A stretch of DNA of 34,105 bases from NCBI GenBank assembly GCA_964638895.1, contig CAZWYY010000044.1, positions 1 through 34,105 on the forward strand. The letters run 5' to 3'. The notes below the pieces were generated by a model that saw only the letters and a program-made list of their open reading frames with translations, had not been told where the DNA came from and did no database searches. This DNA comes from JAFGGG01 sp964638895. Lineage in GTDB: Bacteria > Spirochaetota > Spirochaetia > SZUA-6 > RPPD01. Numbering within the stretch: position 1 is the stretch's first letter; the number at the start of each line of letters is the position of its first letter. Positions 1 through 6,792 of this stretch are shown here, piece after piece. Made by a program: the position numbers and the translations under genes.

Positions 1-1
1 G

Positions 2-67
2 GTTCCCCAGGATATGGCGCTTGCCGGGTTTGATGATACGAAATTAGTTAAAAATATATGGTGTTGA
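2..67 (+). pseudogene. 3' fragment of a LacI-type periplasmic-binding sensor domain
   Basis: The reading frame that enters from the left edge ends at a TGA at 65-67. Its last 21 codons contain VPQDMALAGFDD, which matches the typical VPEDVAVVGFDD segment of LacI/ribose-binding-fold sensor domains. In that fold about 60-80 more residues normally follow, including the LTTV segment and the last strands. Here only about nine residues follow before the stop, so the domain is cut short. The next gene starts inside this fragment, in another frame, and begins with a region that in related proteins follows such a LacI-type domain. I infer that an ancestral sensor fusion lost a segment and went out of frame. 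The part left of the window is unseen. Confidence 0.5.
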
Positions 68-1137
68 GACTGCACGATTCTAATGATATTTTAACTACCA
101 CATTCGGTTTGGATAAATTGTTAGCCGAGATAGTTTTTTGTTTACCGCGTTTTGAAATTACCATGGGATATATTTCTTTTTATAAGGGACGGGCTGCACA
201 AAAATCAAAACATCTTTGGGGAATTCCGCAGGAATCTCAGTTGCTTCTGGCATTTTATAACAATCAATATTTTTTAATGAGAGAAAAGAATATTTTTTTC
301 CCCACCCTTGAACTTATACCAAAAAAATACTATCCACCCGGTAAGCGTCGTACCCTGATTGTGATGCCTTTGTTCTTCAAGGAAGAACAATATGGATTTA
401 TTATTTTTGAACTAGGGACAAAGGTGGAATACATATATGAGCAACTACGGGCCTATATCAGCAGTTCGCTGAAAGGCACTTTGATTTTTAAAAAACAAAA
501 CGAGGCGGAAGAACTGCTCAGGCAAAAAAAGGAAGATCTCAGCAGCAATCTGGAAAAAATGCGTAAGGCCATGGGCGCTTTTATTGAAACCATGAACTCC
601 ACTATGGCGGTAAGAGACCCCTATACCGCGAACCACCAGGTTCGTGTTGCCGATCTGGCGCGGCGGATCGCGACCGAGATGGAACTCGATCCGAATATAA
701 TCGAGAGCATACGTATGGCAGGGGTAATCCATGATATGGGCAAGATTTGCGTTCCGGCTGAAATTCTTAATAAACCGGGCAGGCTGACGGCCCCTGAATT
801 TGATATCATTAAAAGCCACCCGCAAATCGCGTATGATATTCTGAAGCATATCGATTTCCCCTGGCCGATCGCTCAAATCATCCTCCAGCATCATGAACGG
901 CTGAATGGTTTGGGGTATCCCCAACATTTAAAAGATAAAAAGATTTTGTTGGAGGCAAAAATATTGGCCGTGGCGGATACGGTTGAGGCCATGGCCACAC
1001 ACAGGCCTTACCGGCCGGCGTTGGGCGTGAATAAAGCGCTTGATGAGATCATGAAAAATAGTGGCGTTCTGTATAATGCCGAGGCTGTGGATGCCTGTGT
1101 TACATTATTTCGAAAAAAGAAGTATAAATTAAAATAA
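58..1137 (+). CDS. GAF-like / HD-GYP cyclic-di-GMP phosphodiesterase
   Basis: A 359-residue cytoplasmic protein. Residues 1-145 resemble the GAF-like region that follows LacI-type sensor domains in some signalling proteins (a two-strand block FEITMGYISFY and later LIVMPLFF...YGFIIFE). A helical linker spans about 146-180. Residues 180-359 form an HD-GYP domain with intact H225-D226 (IHDMGK), H278-H279-E280, G286-Y287-P288 and D307. The metal-binding set is complete, so hydrolysis of cyclic-di-GMP is expected from family knowledge. The usual HHERLDGxGYP reads HHERLNGLGYP here, with Asn replacing a frequent Asp. There is no convincing ribosome site before the ATG at 58, and the frame stays open for only two codons upstream. 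This fits a gene whose 5' part was lost. The sensing input is therefore doubtful; the catalytic domain call is firm. Confidence 0.85.
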   Translation: MVLRLHDSNDILTTTFGLDKLLAEIVFCLPRFEITMGYISFYKGRAAQKSKHLWGIPQESQLLLAFYNNQYFLMREKNIFFPTLELIPKKYYPPGKRRTLIVMPLFFKEEQYGFIIFELGTKVEYIYEQLRAYISSSLKGTLIFKKQNEAEELLRQKKEDLSSNLEKMRKAMGAFIETMNSTMAVRDPYTANHQVRVADLARRIATEMELDPNIIESIRMAGVIHDMGKICVPAEILNKPGRLTAPEFDIIKSHPQIAYDILKHIDFPWPIAQIILQHHERLNGLGYPQHLKDKKILLEAKILAVADTVEAMATHRPYRPALGVNKALDEIMKNSGVLYNAEAVDACVTLFRKKKYKLK

Positions 1138-1159
1138 GCTTTTTATAGTCACGAGGGAA

Positions 1160-1189
1160 TTGTAACGCGTTATCAATATCAGCTATCAT
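1160..1189 (+). promoter_or_regulatory. Candidate sigma-70 promoter for the GH5 gene
   Basis: TTGTAA at 1160-1165 and TATCAT at 1184-1189 are separated by 18 bases. A strong ribosome site GGAGG lies at 1209-1213, seven bases before the ATG at 1220. The spacing is acceptable but the boxes are imperfect, so this is only a suggestion that the endoglucanase can be transcribed apart from the HD-GYP gene. Confidence 0.3.
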
Positions 1190-1219
1190 TTGAACTAATT
1201 TAATTCTCGGAGGACAAAC

Positions 1220-2347
1220 ATGAAATTAAAAATCATAATGCCGGCAGCACTTCCCTTACTGCTGCTGTTACTTTTGGTTTTTGCCTGTAAAAGCGCATCC
1301 GGGGTGCTGACATCCCAAAAAACGGCCTCGGTTCTGACCCACCCACAAGGTATGGACAGGGAAGCCTACCTGGAGATTATAGACCAAAAACTCCCGCAGG
1401 AAAACGCCGGTGTGCCGGGGAATTATCCGCCGGGTTCACCGGTGGCAAAATACGGCAAGCTGCAGGTGATAGGCACCCAGCTCTGTGACGAAAAGGGGAA
1501 TCCCGTACAATTATGCGGGTTGTTCCTGCGCGCCCTCATGGTCGAATCAAAATTCATCAACAGGGACGCGTTTAACTGGCTGGCCCGGGAATGGAGGATC
1601 GATATGATCCGCATCCCGTTCATGTCGGAAAAATGGTATTCCGAGCCGTCCTATATCAATAAAGCGAATTATGAACAGAAGATTCATGACGCCGTCCGGC
1701 TGAGCGAGGAGGTCGGGATGTACTGCGTCATCGACTGGCACGTTCTGGGGGACGGCAATCCGTTCAAACACGCCGCGGAAGCACGGGAGTTTTTCCAAAA
1801 GCTCGCTTATACGTACGGCGCCAAGAAGCATGTGATCTATGAGATATGCAACGAGCCGAACGGAAACGGGGTAACCTGGGACGCCGTGATCAAGCCGTAC
1901 GCAGAGTTCATACTGCCGGTAATCCGTGCCGGTGACCCGGATGCCGTGATCATTGTGGGTACGGGCACCTGGAGCCAGGATGTACAGGACGCGGCGGCCG
2001 CTCCCCTGGAGGATAAAAACATCCTCTACGCCTTTCATTTTTATGCGGGCACTCATAAACAGGCCCTGCGTGACCGCATAAGGGCTGCTTCCTTTAAAAT
2101 CGCCCTGTTTTCGTCGGAATGGGGAAACTCGGATTGTTACGCGCGCGGCGGCCCGTATATTGACGAATCAAAAAAATGGCTGGAGTTTATGAGCTCAAGG
2201 AAGATAAGCTGGTGCCATTACGCGCTGACGGATTTTGAGGAAGGCGCGGCCATGCTCAAACCGTTTACCGGGTCCAAGGGGGGGTGGAAGGACGGCAGTC
2301 TTACGCCTTCCGGGAGGTTTATCGTCAACTACCTTAAAAATCGTTGA
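1220..2347 (+). CDS. Lipoprotein GH5 endo-beta-1,4-glucanase (cellulase)
   Basis: 375 residues. Residues 1-23 are a lipoprotein signal: basic start, long leucine-rich core and VFAC with C23 as the probable lipidation site. After a linker of about 50 residues, the segment from S73 on matches subfamily-2-like GH5 endoglucanases of the Bacillus Cel5A kind throughout. Landmarks are I171-D172-W173-H174, the acid/base glutamate E212 in YEICNEPNG, HFYAGTH near 273-279, and the nucleophile E300 in SSEWGNS. GTGTWSQDV near 247-255 is also family-typical. It should cleave internal beta-1,4 bonds of cellulose or mixed-linkage glucan while anchored to a membrane. No carbohydrate-binding module or dockerin is present. 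Its 3' end overlaps the opposite-strand hydE by 14 bases with no terminator between. The start is supported by GGAGG at 1209-1213. Confidence 0.95.
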   Translation: MKLKIIMPAALPLLLLLLLVFACKSASGVLTSQKTASVLTHPQGMDREAYLEIIDQKLPQENAGVPGNYPPGSPVAKYGKLQVIGTQLCDEKGNPVQLCGLFLRALMVESKFINRDAFNWLAREWRIDMIRIPFMSEKWYSEPSYINKANYEQKIHDAVRLSEEVGMYCVIDWHVLGDGNPFKHAAEAREFFQKLAYTYGAKKHVIYEICNEPNGNGVTWDAVIKPYAEFILPVIRAGDPDAVIIVGTGTWSQDVQDAAAAPLEDKNILYAFHFYAGTHKQALRDRIRAASFKIALFSSEWGNSDCYARGGPYIDESKKWLEFMSSRKISWCHYALTDFEEGAAMLKPFTGSKGGWKDGSLTPSGRFIVNYLKNR

Positions 2348-3332
2348 GATGCCGCCCGGGTAACAGCGAATCCCCCCGTCCAAGAGAAACCTCACGCTTC
2401 AGCTCTGAGCAGACCTTGCGTACCGCCCGCAGGCGGATTTTTTGTTTATTGTCGTAGATGGTATAAAGTCTGCCCAGCCTGTCCGGGGTGTAGTCCGGCA
2501 TGACCACGTTGCAGCCCGCGCGCAGTGCGTTATGAAGCCCGCGATCCGGATCAAGGGTGTGCAGCGCCGTGGTGACGGGCATGTGCGCGTGCGGGTTGGT
2601 GATGCGGACCAATGCCAGGACCCTGAACGTAAGCTCCACGGCCCCGTGGGTAAAAGCGTGCAGGGGGGTGTGTTTCTGGGGAATAAAGGGCCCGATGCCG
2701 ATCATATCGGGCTTAAACCCGGCCATGAACAGGATGTCGTCCACCAGGTCTTCATGTGTCTGTCCGGGAAGCCCCACGATAACGCCGGTGCCCGTCTGGA
2801 ACCCTAATTTTTGCAGATGGCTCAGAATGTCAAGGCGCCGCTTCAGGCTCTGGCCGGGGTGCAGCCGCTGGTAAAGTGTGGGATTGATGGTCTCATGTTT
2901 CAACAGAAAGCGGTCCGCCCCGCTTTTCTTGAATGCGTCATATTCGGCAAGCGGCCTTTCGCCCACGGACAGAGTGACGGCCAGATCTCCATCGATTTTT
3001 TTTATCGCCTCCACAATACGGCAGATATCACCGGCGGAATAGAAGGGGTCGTCTCCGGACTGTAAAACCACGGTTTTTATGCCGTCAGTTCTAATCCGCC
3101 TTGCCGTGGTGTGCAGAATCTCGGCTGAGGACATCCTGTAGCGCCGCAGGCGCCCGTTGTCCCTGCGCAGCCCGCAGTACAGGCAGTTGTTGCGGCAGTA
3201 ATTGGAAAACTCAACCAGGCCGCGCACATATACGGCAGTACCTACGTGGGCGCGCGTAACCTCCGCGGCGCGCGTGAACAGGGTTTCGGTATCATGGGCC
3301 GTCAGCCGCTTCAGTAATTCCCGCTTCTCCAT
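2334..3332 (-). CDS. hydE: [FeFe]-hydrogenase maturase HydE (radical SAM)
   Basis: 332 residues, normal for the family. The radical-SAM motif is C46-x3-C50-x2-C53 in YCRNNCLYCGLRRDN, the typical HydE context. Later segments QSGDDPF, SVGERP, KHET-NP and the C-terminal DPDRGLHNALRAGCNVVMPDYTP also fit HydE and the related PylB/BioB-like barrel. HydE acts in the cytoplasm on an iron complex made by HydG, helping to build the dithiolate-bridged di-iron subcluster of the hydrogenase H-cluster. I do not see the optional C-terminal three-cysteine set for a second cluster found in some HydE proteins. It is the last gene of the hydF-hydG-hydE operon and starts 10 bases after hydG ends. A weak GAGCGGAA precedes the ATG. 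Confidence 0.95.
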   Translation of the reverse strand: MEKRELLKRLTAHDTETLFTRAAEVTRAHVGTAVYVRGLVEFSNYCRNNCLYCGLRRDNGRLRRYRMSSAEILHTTARRIRTDGIKTVVLQSGDDPFYSAGDICRIVEAIKKIDGDLAVTLSVGERPLAEYDAFKKSGADRFLLKHETINPTLYQRLHPGQSLKRRLDILSHLQKLGFQTGTGVIVGLPGQTHEDLVDDILFMAGFKPDMIGIGPFIPQKHTPLHAFTHGAVELTFRVLALVRITNPHAHMPVTTALHTLDPDRGLHNALRAGCNVVMPDYTPDRLGRLYTIYDNKQKIRLRAVRKVCSELKREVSLGRGDSLLPGRHLNDF

Positions 3333-3342
3333 AATATTCCGC

Positions 3343-4833
3343 TCAAAAATAGAGGTCGCGCGCCCCGGTATCTATTTTTCCGTAATATTCCATGAGTTTG
3401 GGGTAAAAGCGCGGCAGCTGTTCCTTTATTTCCAGGCACTCTTTTTTAATCAAGCGCTCGCCGTGTTTCCTTGTGCTCTCGGACGCGAAATCATCGAGCC
3501 ATTCCTTGAAGGTCAGTACCGCGTTCAGCTTGCAGAACCTTCCTTCCTGCCCGCTGCGCAGCAGGTTCATGATCTTGTCACCGGTTCTGCCGCAGCGGTA
3601 GCCCGCCGTGCAAAAGCTGGTGATGTGGCCCAGTTCGGCGAACCTGCCGATCAGCTCGTCCAGGCTCCGGGTATCTCCCAGCATGAACTGCTGTTCGTGT
3701 ATCTCCTGCCCGCCCGCCGGTTTGGAATAGCCGCCCACGTCAATGCGGCTGGAGGCGTCGGTCTGTGTATAACCCAGGTTCAGGGTCTGTTCCCGCATCC
3801 GGGCGCTTTCGCGCGCGGTGATGATCATTCCCGTATAGGGAACGGCCAGGCGGATTACCGTAACCAGTTTTTTAAAGTCGTCGTCGTTGACCGCGTAAGG
3901 CGAGCTCGTGGAAATGCGCGAAGCCGATGCCGGCTCCAGCCTGGGAAAGGAAACGGTATGCGGGCCGATGCCGAAACGGCGCTCCAACTCGAGCGCGTGG
4001 TATATAAGCCCCAGCACCTCGAACCGCCAGTCGTACAAGCCGAAGAGCACGCCGATGCCCACGTCGTCTATACCCGCCTCCTGGGCCCTGTGCATCGCAT
4101 ACGCACGCCAGGCGTAATCCGCCTTGATGTCACCCGCGGGGTGAAGTTTTTTGTAGGTGGCGTGATGATAGGTTTCCTGGAACACCTGGTAGGTGCCGAG
4201 CCCGGCCTGTTGCAGCCGCCGTAGGTCGCTGACGGCGAACGGGGGCGCATTCACATTCACCCTGCGGATGGCACCCGTACCCTTCCTGGTTTTTACCTCC
4301 ACGCCGTAAATCGCACATATGCTCTGCGTAATATAATCGATATCCGAGTCCGGGTGCTCACCGTAGACCACGATCAGGCGTTTATGCCCGATGGTTCCCG
4401 CCAGCTCTCTTGTCTGGATCTCTATCTCCTCCATGGAAAGGCGTTTACGGGCCACCTGCCGGTTCGCGTTCTTCAGGCCGCAGTACATACAGTTGTTGAC
4501 GCAGAAATTGGAAAGGTAAAGCGGGGCGAAGGTCACGATCCGGTTGTCGTAGACCTTTTTCTTTACCTTCAGGGCGGCCTCCCCCATCTCCCGCCATAAA
4601 TCTTCGTTCTCCACCCCCAGCAGGCAGGCGGTCTCCCCCGGGGTCAGGGTCTGCACGGCCAAAGACTTGGCCAGGATTTCCCGCACCCGGCCGGGCTCAG
4701 GAACCGGGGTTTGCTCCAGCAGCGTAAGTATCTCCGCGTCGGGAATAAAATCGCGGCCGTTTTCCAGATACTTATCCCTCTCCTGAATGTTGATTCTCGT
4801 GTTTTTCCAGTTGTCTGATACCGTGGTCGTCAT
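3343..4833 (-). CDS. hydG: [FeFe]-hydrogenase maturase HydG (tyrosine lyase, radical SAM)
   Basis: 496 residues. The radical-SAM motif is C111-x3-C115-x2-C118 in NFCVNNCMYCGLKN. ThiH-like barrel segments follow (VYGEHP, RRVNVNAPP, TYQVFQETYHHATY, GIGVLFGLYDWR). HydG splits tyrosine to p-cresol, CO and cyanide and delivers an Fe(CO)2CN unit. The C-terminal domain binds the auxiliary iron-sulfur cluster, usually through C-x2-C-x22-C. Here the first and last cysteines are in register (C408 and C434), but the middle position is G411 and a cysteine sits three residues later (C414), giving C-x5-C-x19-C. The bases at 3601-3603 and 3592-3594 confirm GGC and TGC. The rest of the C-terminus (LNAVLTFKEWLDDFAS) is typical. 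The start has GGAG about eight bases upstream; hydF ends 23 bases before it. Confidence 0.95.
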   Translation of the reverse strand: MTTTVSDNWKNTRINIQERDKYLENGRDFIPDAEILTLLEQTPVPEPGRVREILAKSLAVQTLTPGETACLLGVENEDLWREMGEAALKVKKKVYDNRIVTFAPLYLSNFCVNNCMYCGLKNANRQVARKRLSMEEIEIQTRELAGTIGHKRLIVVYGEHPDSDIDYITQSICAIYGVEVKTRKGTGAIRRVNVNAPPFAVSDLRRLQQAGLGTYQVFQETYHHATYKKLHPAGDIKADYAWRAYAMHRAQEAGIDDVGIGVLFGLYDWRFEVLGLIYHALELERRFGIGPHTVSFPRLEPASASRISTSSPYAVNDDDFKKLVTVIRLAVPYTGMIITARESARMREQTLNLGYTQTDASSRIDVGGYSKPAGGQEIHEQQFMLGDTRSLDELIGRFAELGHITSFCTAGYRCGRTGDKIMNLLRSGQEGRFCKLNAVLTFKEWLDDFASESTRKHGERLIKKECLEIKEQLPRFYPKLMEYYGKIDTGARDLYF

Positions 4834-4856
4834 CCGCGCGCTCCGTTGTAATTCTA

Positions 4857-6110
4857 TTATAATTCTATGTCCCAGGGCGCCAGCACCCGCCGTAGCGCCG
4901 CGCTTCCCTGCATATAAGCAAGAAAAATCCCGTAGTTGGTGTAGGGGACCCCGACGGAATCCAAATCGCGCAGCCTGGCCAGAAGCTTCTGCCGGGTGAT
5001 CATGCAGCCCCCGCAGTGGATGATGGCCTTGTACTGCTCGAGTTTTTTGTTTTCCTGAAACTCCCTGCCGAAATTATGCTCGATGACCACCCCGGGAAAG
5101 GTCTCGGTGATGTGCTTGGGAATCTGTACCGTGCCGATGTCCTCCCTGATGCGCGAATGGTTGCAGGCCTCGGTGATCAGTATTTTATCCCCGGGCTTGA
5201 GCGCGGAGAAGGCGGCGATGCCCCGCGCGAACCTTTCCAGCCTGCCGCCGGACATGAAGTTGATCATCATGACGGAGAAGGTGGTAAACGCCAGGTCCGG
5301 GGGCACCCATTCGTGCATGATGTCCATGGCCTGGGAATCGGTGATCAGCAGCTTCGGGGGCTCGGAAAAACCGTCCAGAAAGCGCATGAATTTCTCTTTT
5401 TCGGAAGCTTCCCCGGCCCTGGCCTTTTTCAAATCCATTCTGTAAGCCACGGGATAGGCCCAGTTGCGGGTGATATATTCCATGCACAGGGCCTGGGGCC
5501 TGAGGAACCGTCCCTCAGGGGTTTCCGCGTCTATGGGAATGTTCAGGATGTAATAACCGCCGGGCGTGATGGCCGGCAGCAGCGGGATTTCCGTATTGTC
5601 CGGAATAAAATGCGCAAGAATAAAATCCAGCAGTATTCCGCGGCAGGCGCTGTCAACCGCGCGCAGCCGCAGGGCCGGGTAAAAGCGGACACAGGGCACG
5701 GTTTTCCCCATCTCCTCTATGGCGGCCTCATCCCCTTGGGCGAACAGGTTATAGATTAATATTACCTGTTTATCAAGCTCCCTGGCCTGGGCAATATACT
5801 GCTCCTCCAGCGAGAACTCACCAGTGCCCGGGTTGATCACCAAAAGCACCAGGTCGCACTCCTTTAAATCCGCCAGCGCCTTGTCGCGTTTTTTCCCGCC
5901 CAACTCGCCTTCTTCGTTGTAGCCTGCCGTATCGTAAAGTTTTACCGGTCCCAGGCCGTGGATTTCGAATAAAGCGATTTTCGTATCCGTGGTTGTGCCC
6001 GGGGTCGGGTCCACAATGGAGGTCTCCTGCTGGGTGATCAGGTTCATGAGAGAACTCTTCCCGGCGTTCATCCTGCCGAATATGCCGATGTGGTGTCTTT
6101 TTAGCTGCAT
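4857..6110 (-). CDS. hydF: [FeFe]-hydrogenase maturase HydF (scaffold GTPase)
   Basis: HydF is the GTPase scaffold that carries the di-iron precursor to apo-hydrogenase. From the chosen start (417 residues) the GTPase domain has a P-loop G12-S19 (GRMNAGKS), PGTTTD for switch I and DTAG at 60-63. The C-terminal cluster-binding domain has C316-x-H318 and H365-C366-x2-C369, with 46 residues between the histidines, as expected for HydF. The NKxD motif that fixes guanine specificity is absent: the matching strand ends in N121-L-F-A. The start is uncertain. ATG at 6110 gives the usual short N-terminus before the P-loop; in-frame ATG at 6128 and TTG at 6152 also exist, and none has a clear ribosome site. 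It is the first gene of the maturation operon; no hydrogenase gene is nearby. Confidence 0.93.
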   Translation of the reverse strand: MQLKRHHIGIFGRMNAGKSSLMNLITQQETSIVDPTPGTTTDTKIALFEIHGLGPVKLYDTAGYNEEGELGGKKRDKALADLKECDLVLLVINPGTGEFSLEEQYIAQARELDKQVILIYNLFAQGDEAAIEEMGKTVPCVRFYPALRLRAVDSACRGILLDFILAHFIPDNTEIPLLPAITPGGYYILNIPIDAETPEGRFLRPQALCMEYITRNWAYPVAYRMDLKKARAGEASEKEKFMRFLDGFSEPPKLLITDSQAMDIMHEWVPPDLAFTTFSVMMINFMSGGRLERFARGIAAFSALKPGDKILITEACNHSRIREDIGTVQIPKHITETFPGVVIEHNFGREFQENKKLEQYKAIIHCGGCMITRQKLLARLRDLDSVGVPYTNYGIFLAYMQGSAALRRVLAPWDIEL

Positions 6111-6167
6111 GGTAATTGCCCATAACATACTATTATCGGGTGGTTTGGGCAATAAAAATTCTGCGTA

Positions 6168-6196
6168 TTGAAATTATGCAGTGTACATGCTATGTT
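6168..6196 (+). promoter_or_regulatory. Strong sigma-70 promoter for the ECF sigma / FecR pair
   Basis: TTGAAA at 6168-6173 and TATGTT at 6191-6196 are spaced by exactly 17 bases, and TGC just before the -10 box makes it an extended -10. Transcription would begin near 6203, giving a leader of about 65 bases before the ATG at 6268, which has AAAGGAAG upstream. It lies in the divergent gap between hydF and the sigma gene. Confidence 0.6.
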
Positions 6197-6267
6197 TATT
6201 TCCGCTTGATGTTCTTTCTTGAAAAATCTACTGAATTGTTGTTTCAATTACATTAAAGGAAGCGAAA

Positions 6268-6792
6268 ATGTCTCCGGTCGTGCATGACGCTGATTTTATT
6301 CGATTCTATAGAAAATATTTCACCGCGATATTCAACTTTGTTTTCCGGCATGTACTACATAGGGAGACGGCCGAGGACCTTACCCAGCAGGTTTTTTTAA
6401 AGGCGTATAACCATAATAAAAAACATAAACCGGACATCAAGAATTATCAGGCCTGGCTTTATAAAATTGCTACAAACGAGATTCTGATGCATCATAGAAA
6501 GTATAGAGACAAAAAAAGTATGAGTCTTGAGGATGAAAAAAACTCGCTCATAGAGCTGCTTCCTGCGGAGAGTAAGGAAACCGTAGAACGCTTTACCGAT
6601 TTCTTTGCGGTCAAACAGGAGATGAAAAAATTGAAACCCGCCGAATCGTTATTAATCGAACTCTATGTATTTGAGAATAAAAGTTTTGATGAAATAGCGG
6701 AAATCGTGAATAAAAAAAGAGAGACGGTTCGTGTTAATTTTTACAGGAGTCTCAATAAATTAAAAAAGTATTGTCGAGGAAGCGAAGAATGA
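6268..6792 (+). CDS. ECF-type RNA polymerase sigma factor
   Basis: 174 residues, typical of sigma-70 family ECF factors. Region 2 covers about 10-80, with AEDLTQQVFLKAYNH and YQAWLYKIATNEIL (core binding and -10 recognition). Region 4 covers about 118-168, with the helix-turn-helix SFDEIAEIVNKKRETVRVNF that reads the -35 element. The region-3 part is missing, as usual in ECF factors. It directs transcription of a small regulon I cannot define here. Its stop codon overlaps the start of the FecR-domain gene (ATGA at 6789-6792), so the two are translationally coupled and form a sigma/regulator pair. A good extended -10 promoter lies upstream at 6168-6196. Confidence 0.93.
   Translation: MSPVVHDADFIRFYRKYFTAIFNFVFRHVLHRETAEDLTQQVFLKAYNHNKKHKPDIKNYQAWLYKIATNEILMHHRKYRDKKSMSLEDEKNSLIELLPAESKETVERFTDFFAVKQEMKKLKPAESLLIELYVFENKSFDEIAEIVNKKRETVRVNFYRSLNKLKKYCRGSEE

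Noticed and set aside
3202..4224. A 340-codon open frame on the plus strand across hydE and hydG
   Set aside because: It is antisense to two well-supported maturase genes and its residues show no known fold; GC-rich codons in hydE/hydG leave the opposite frame open.
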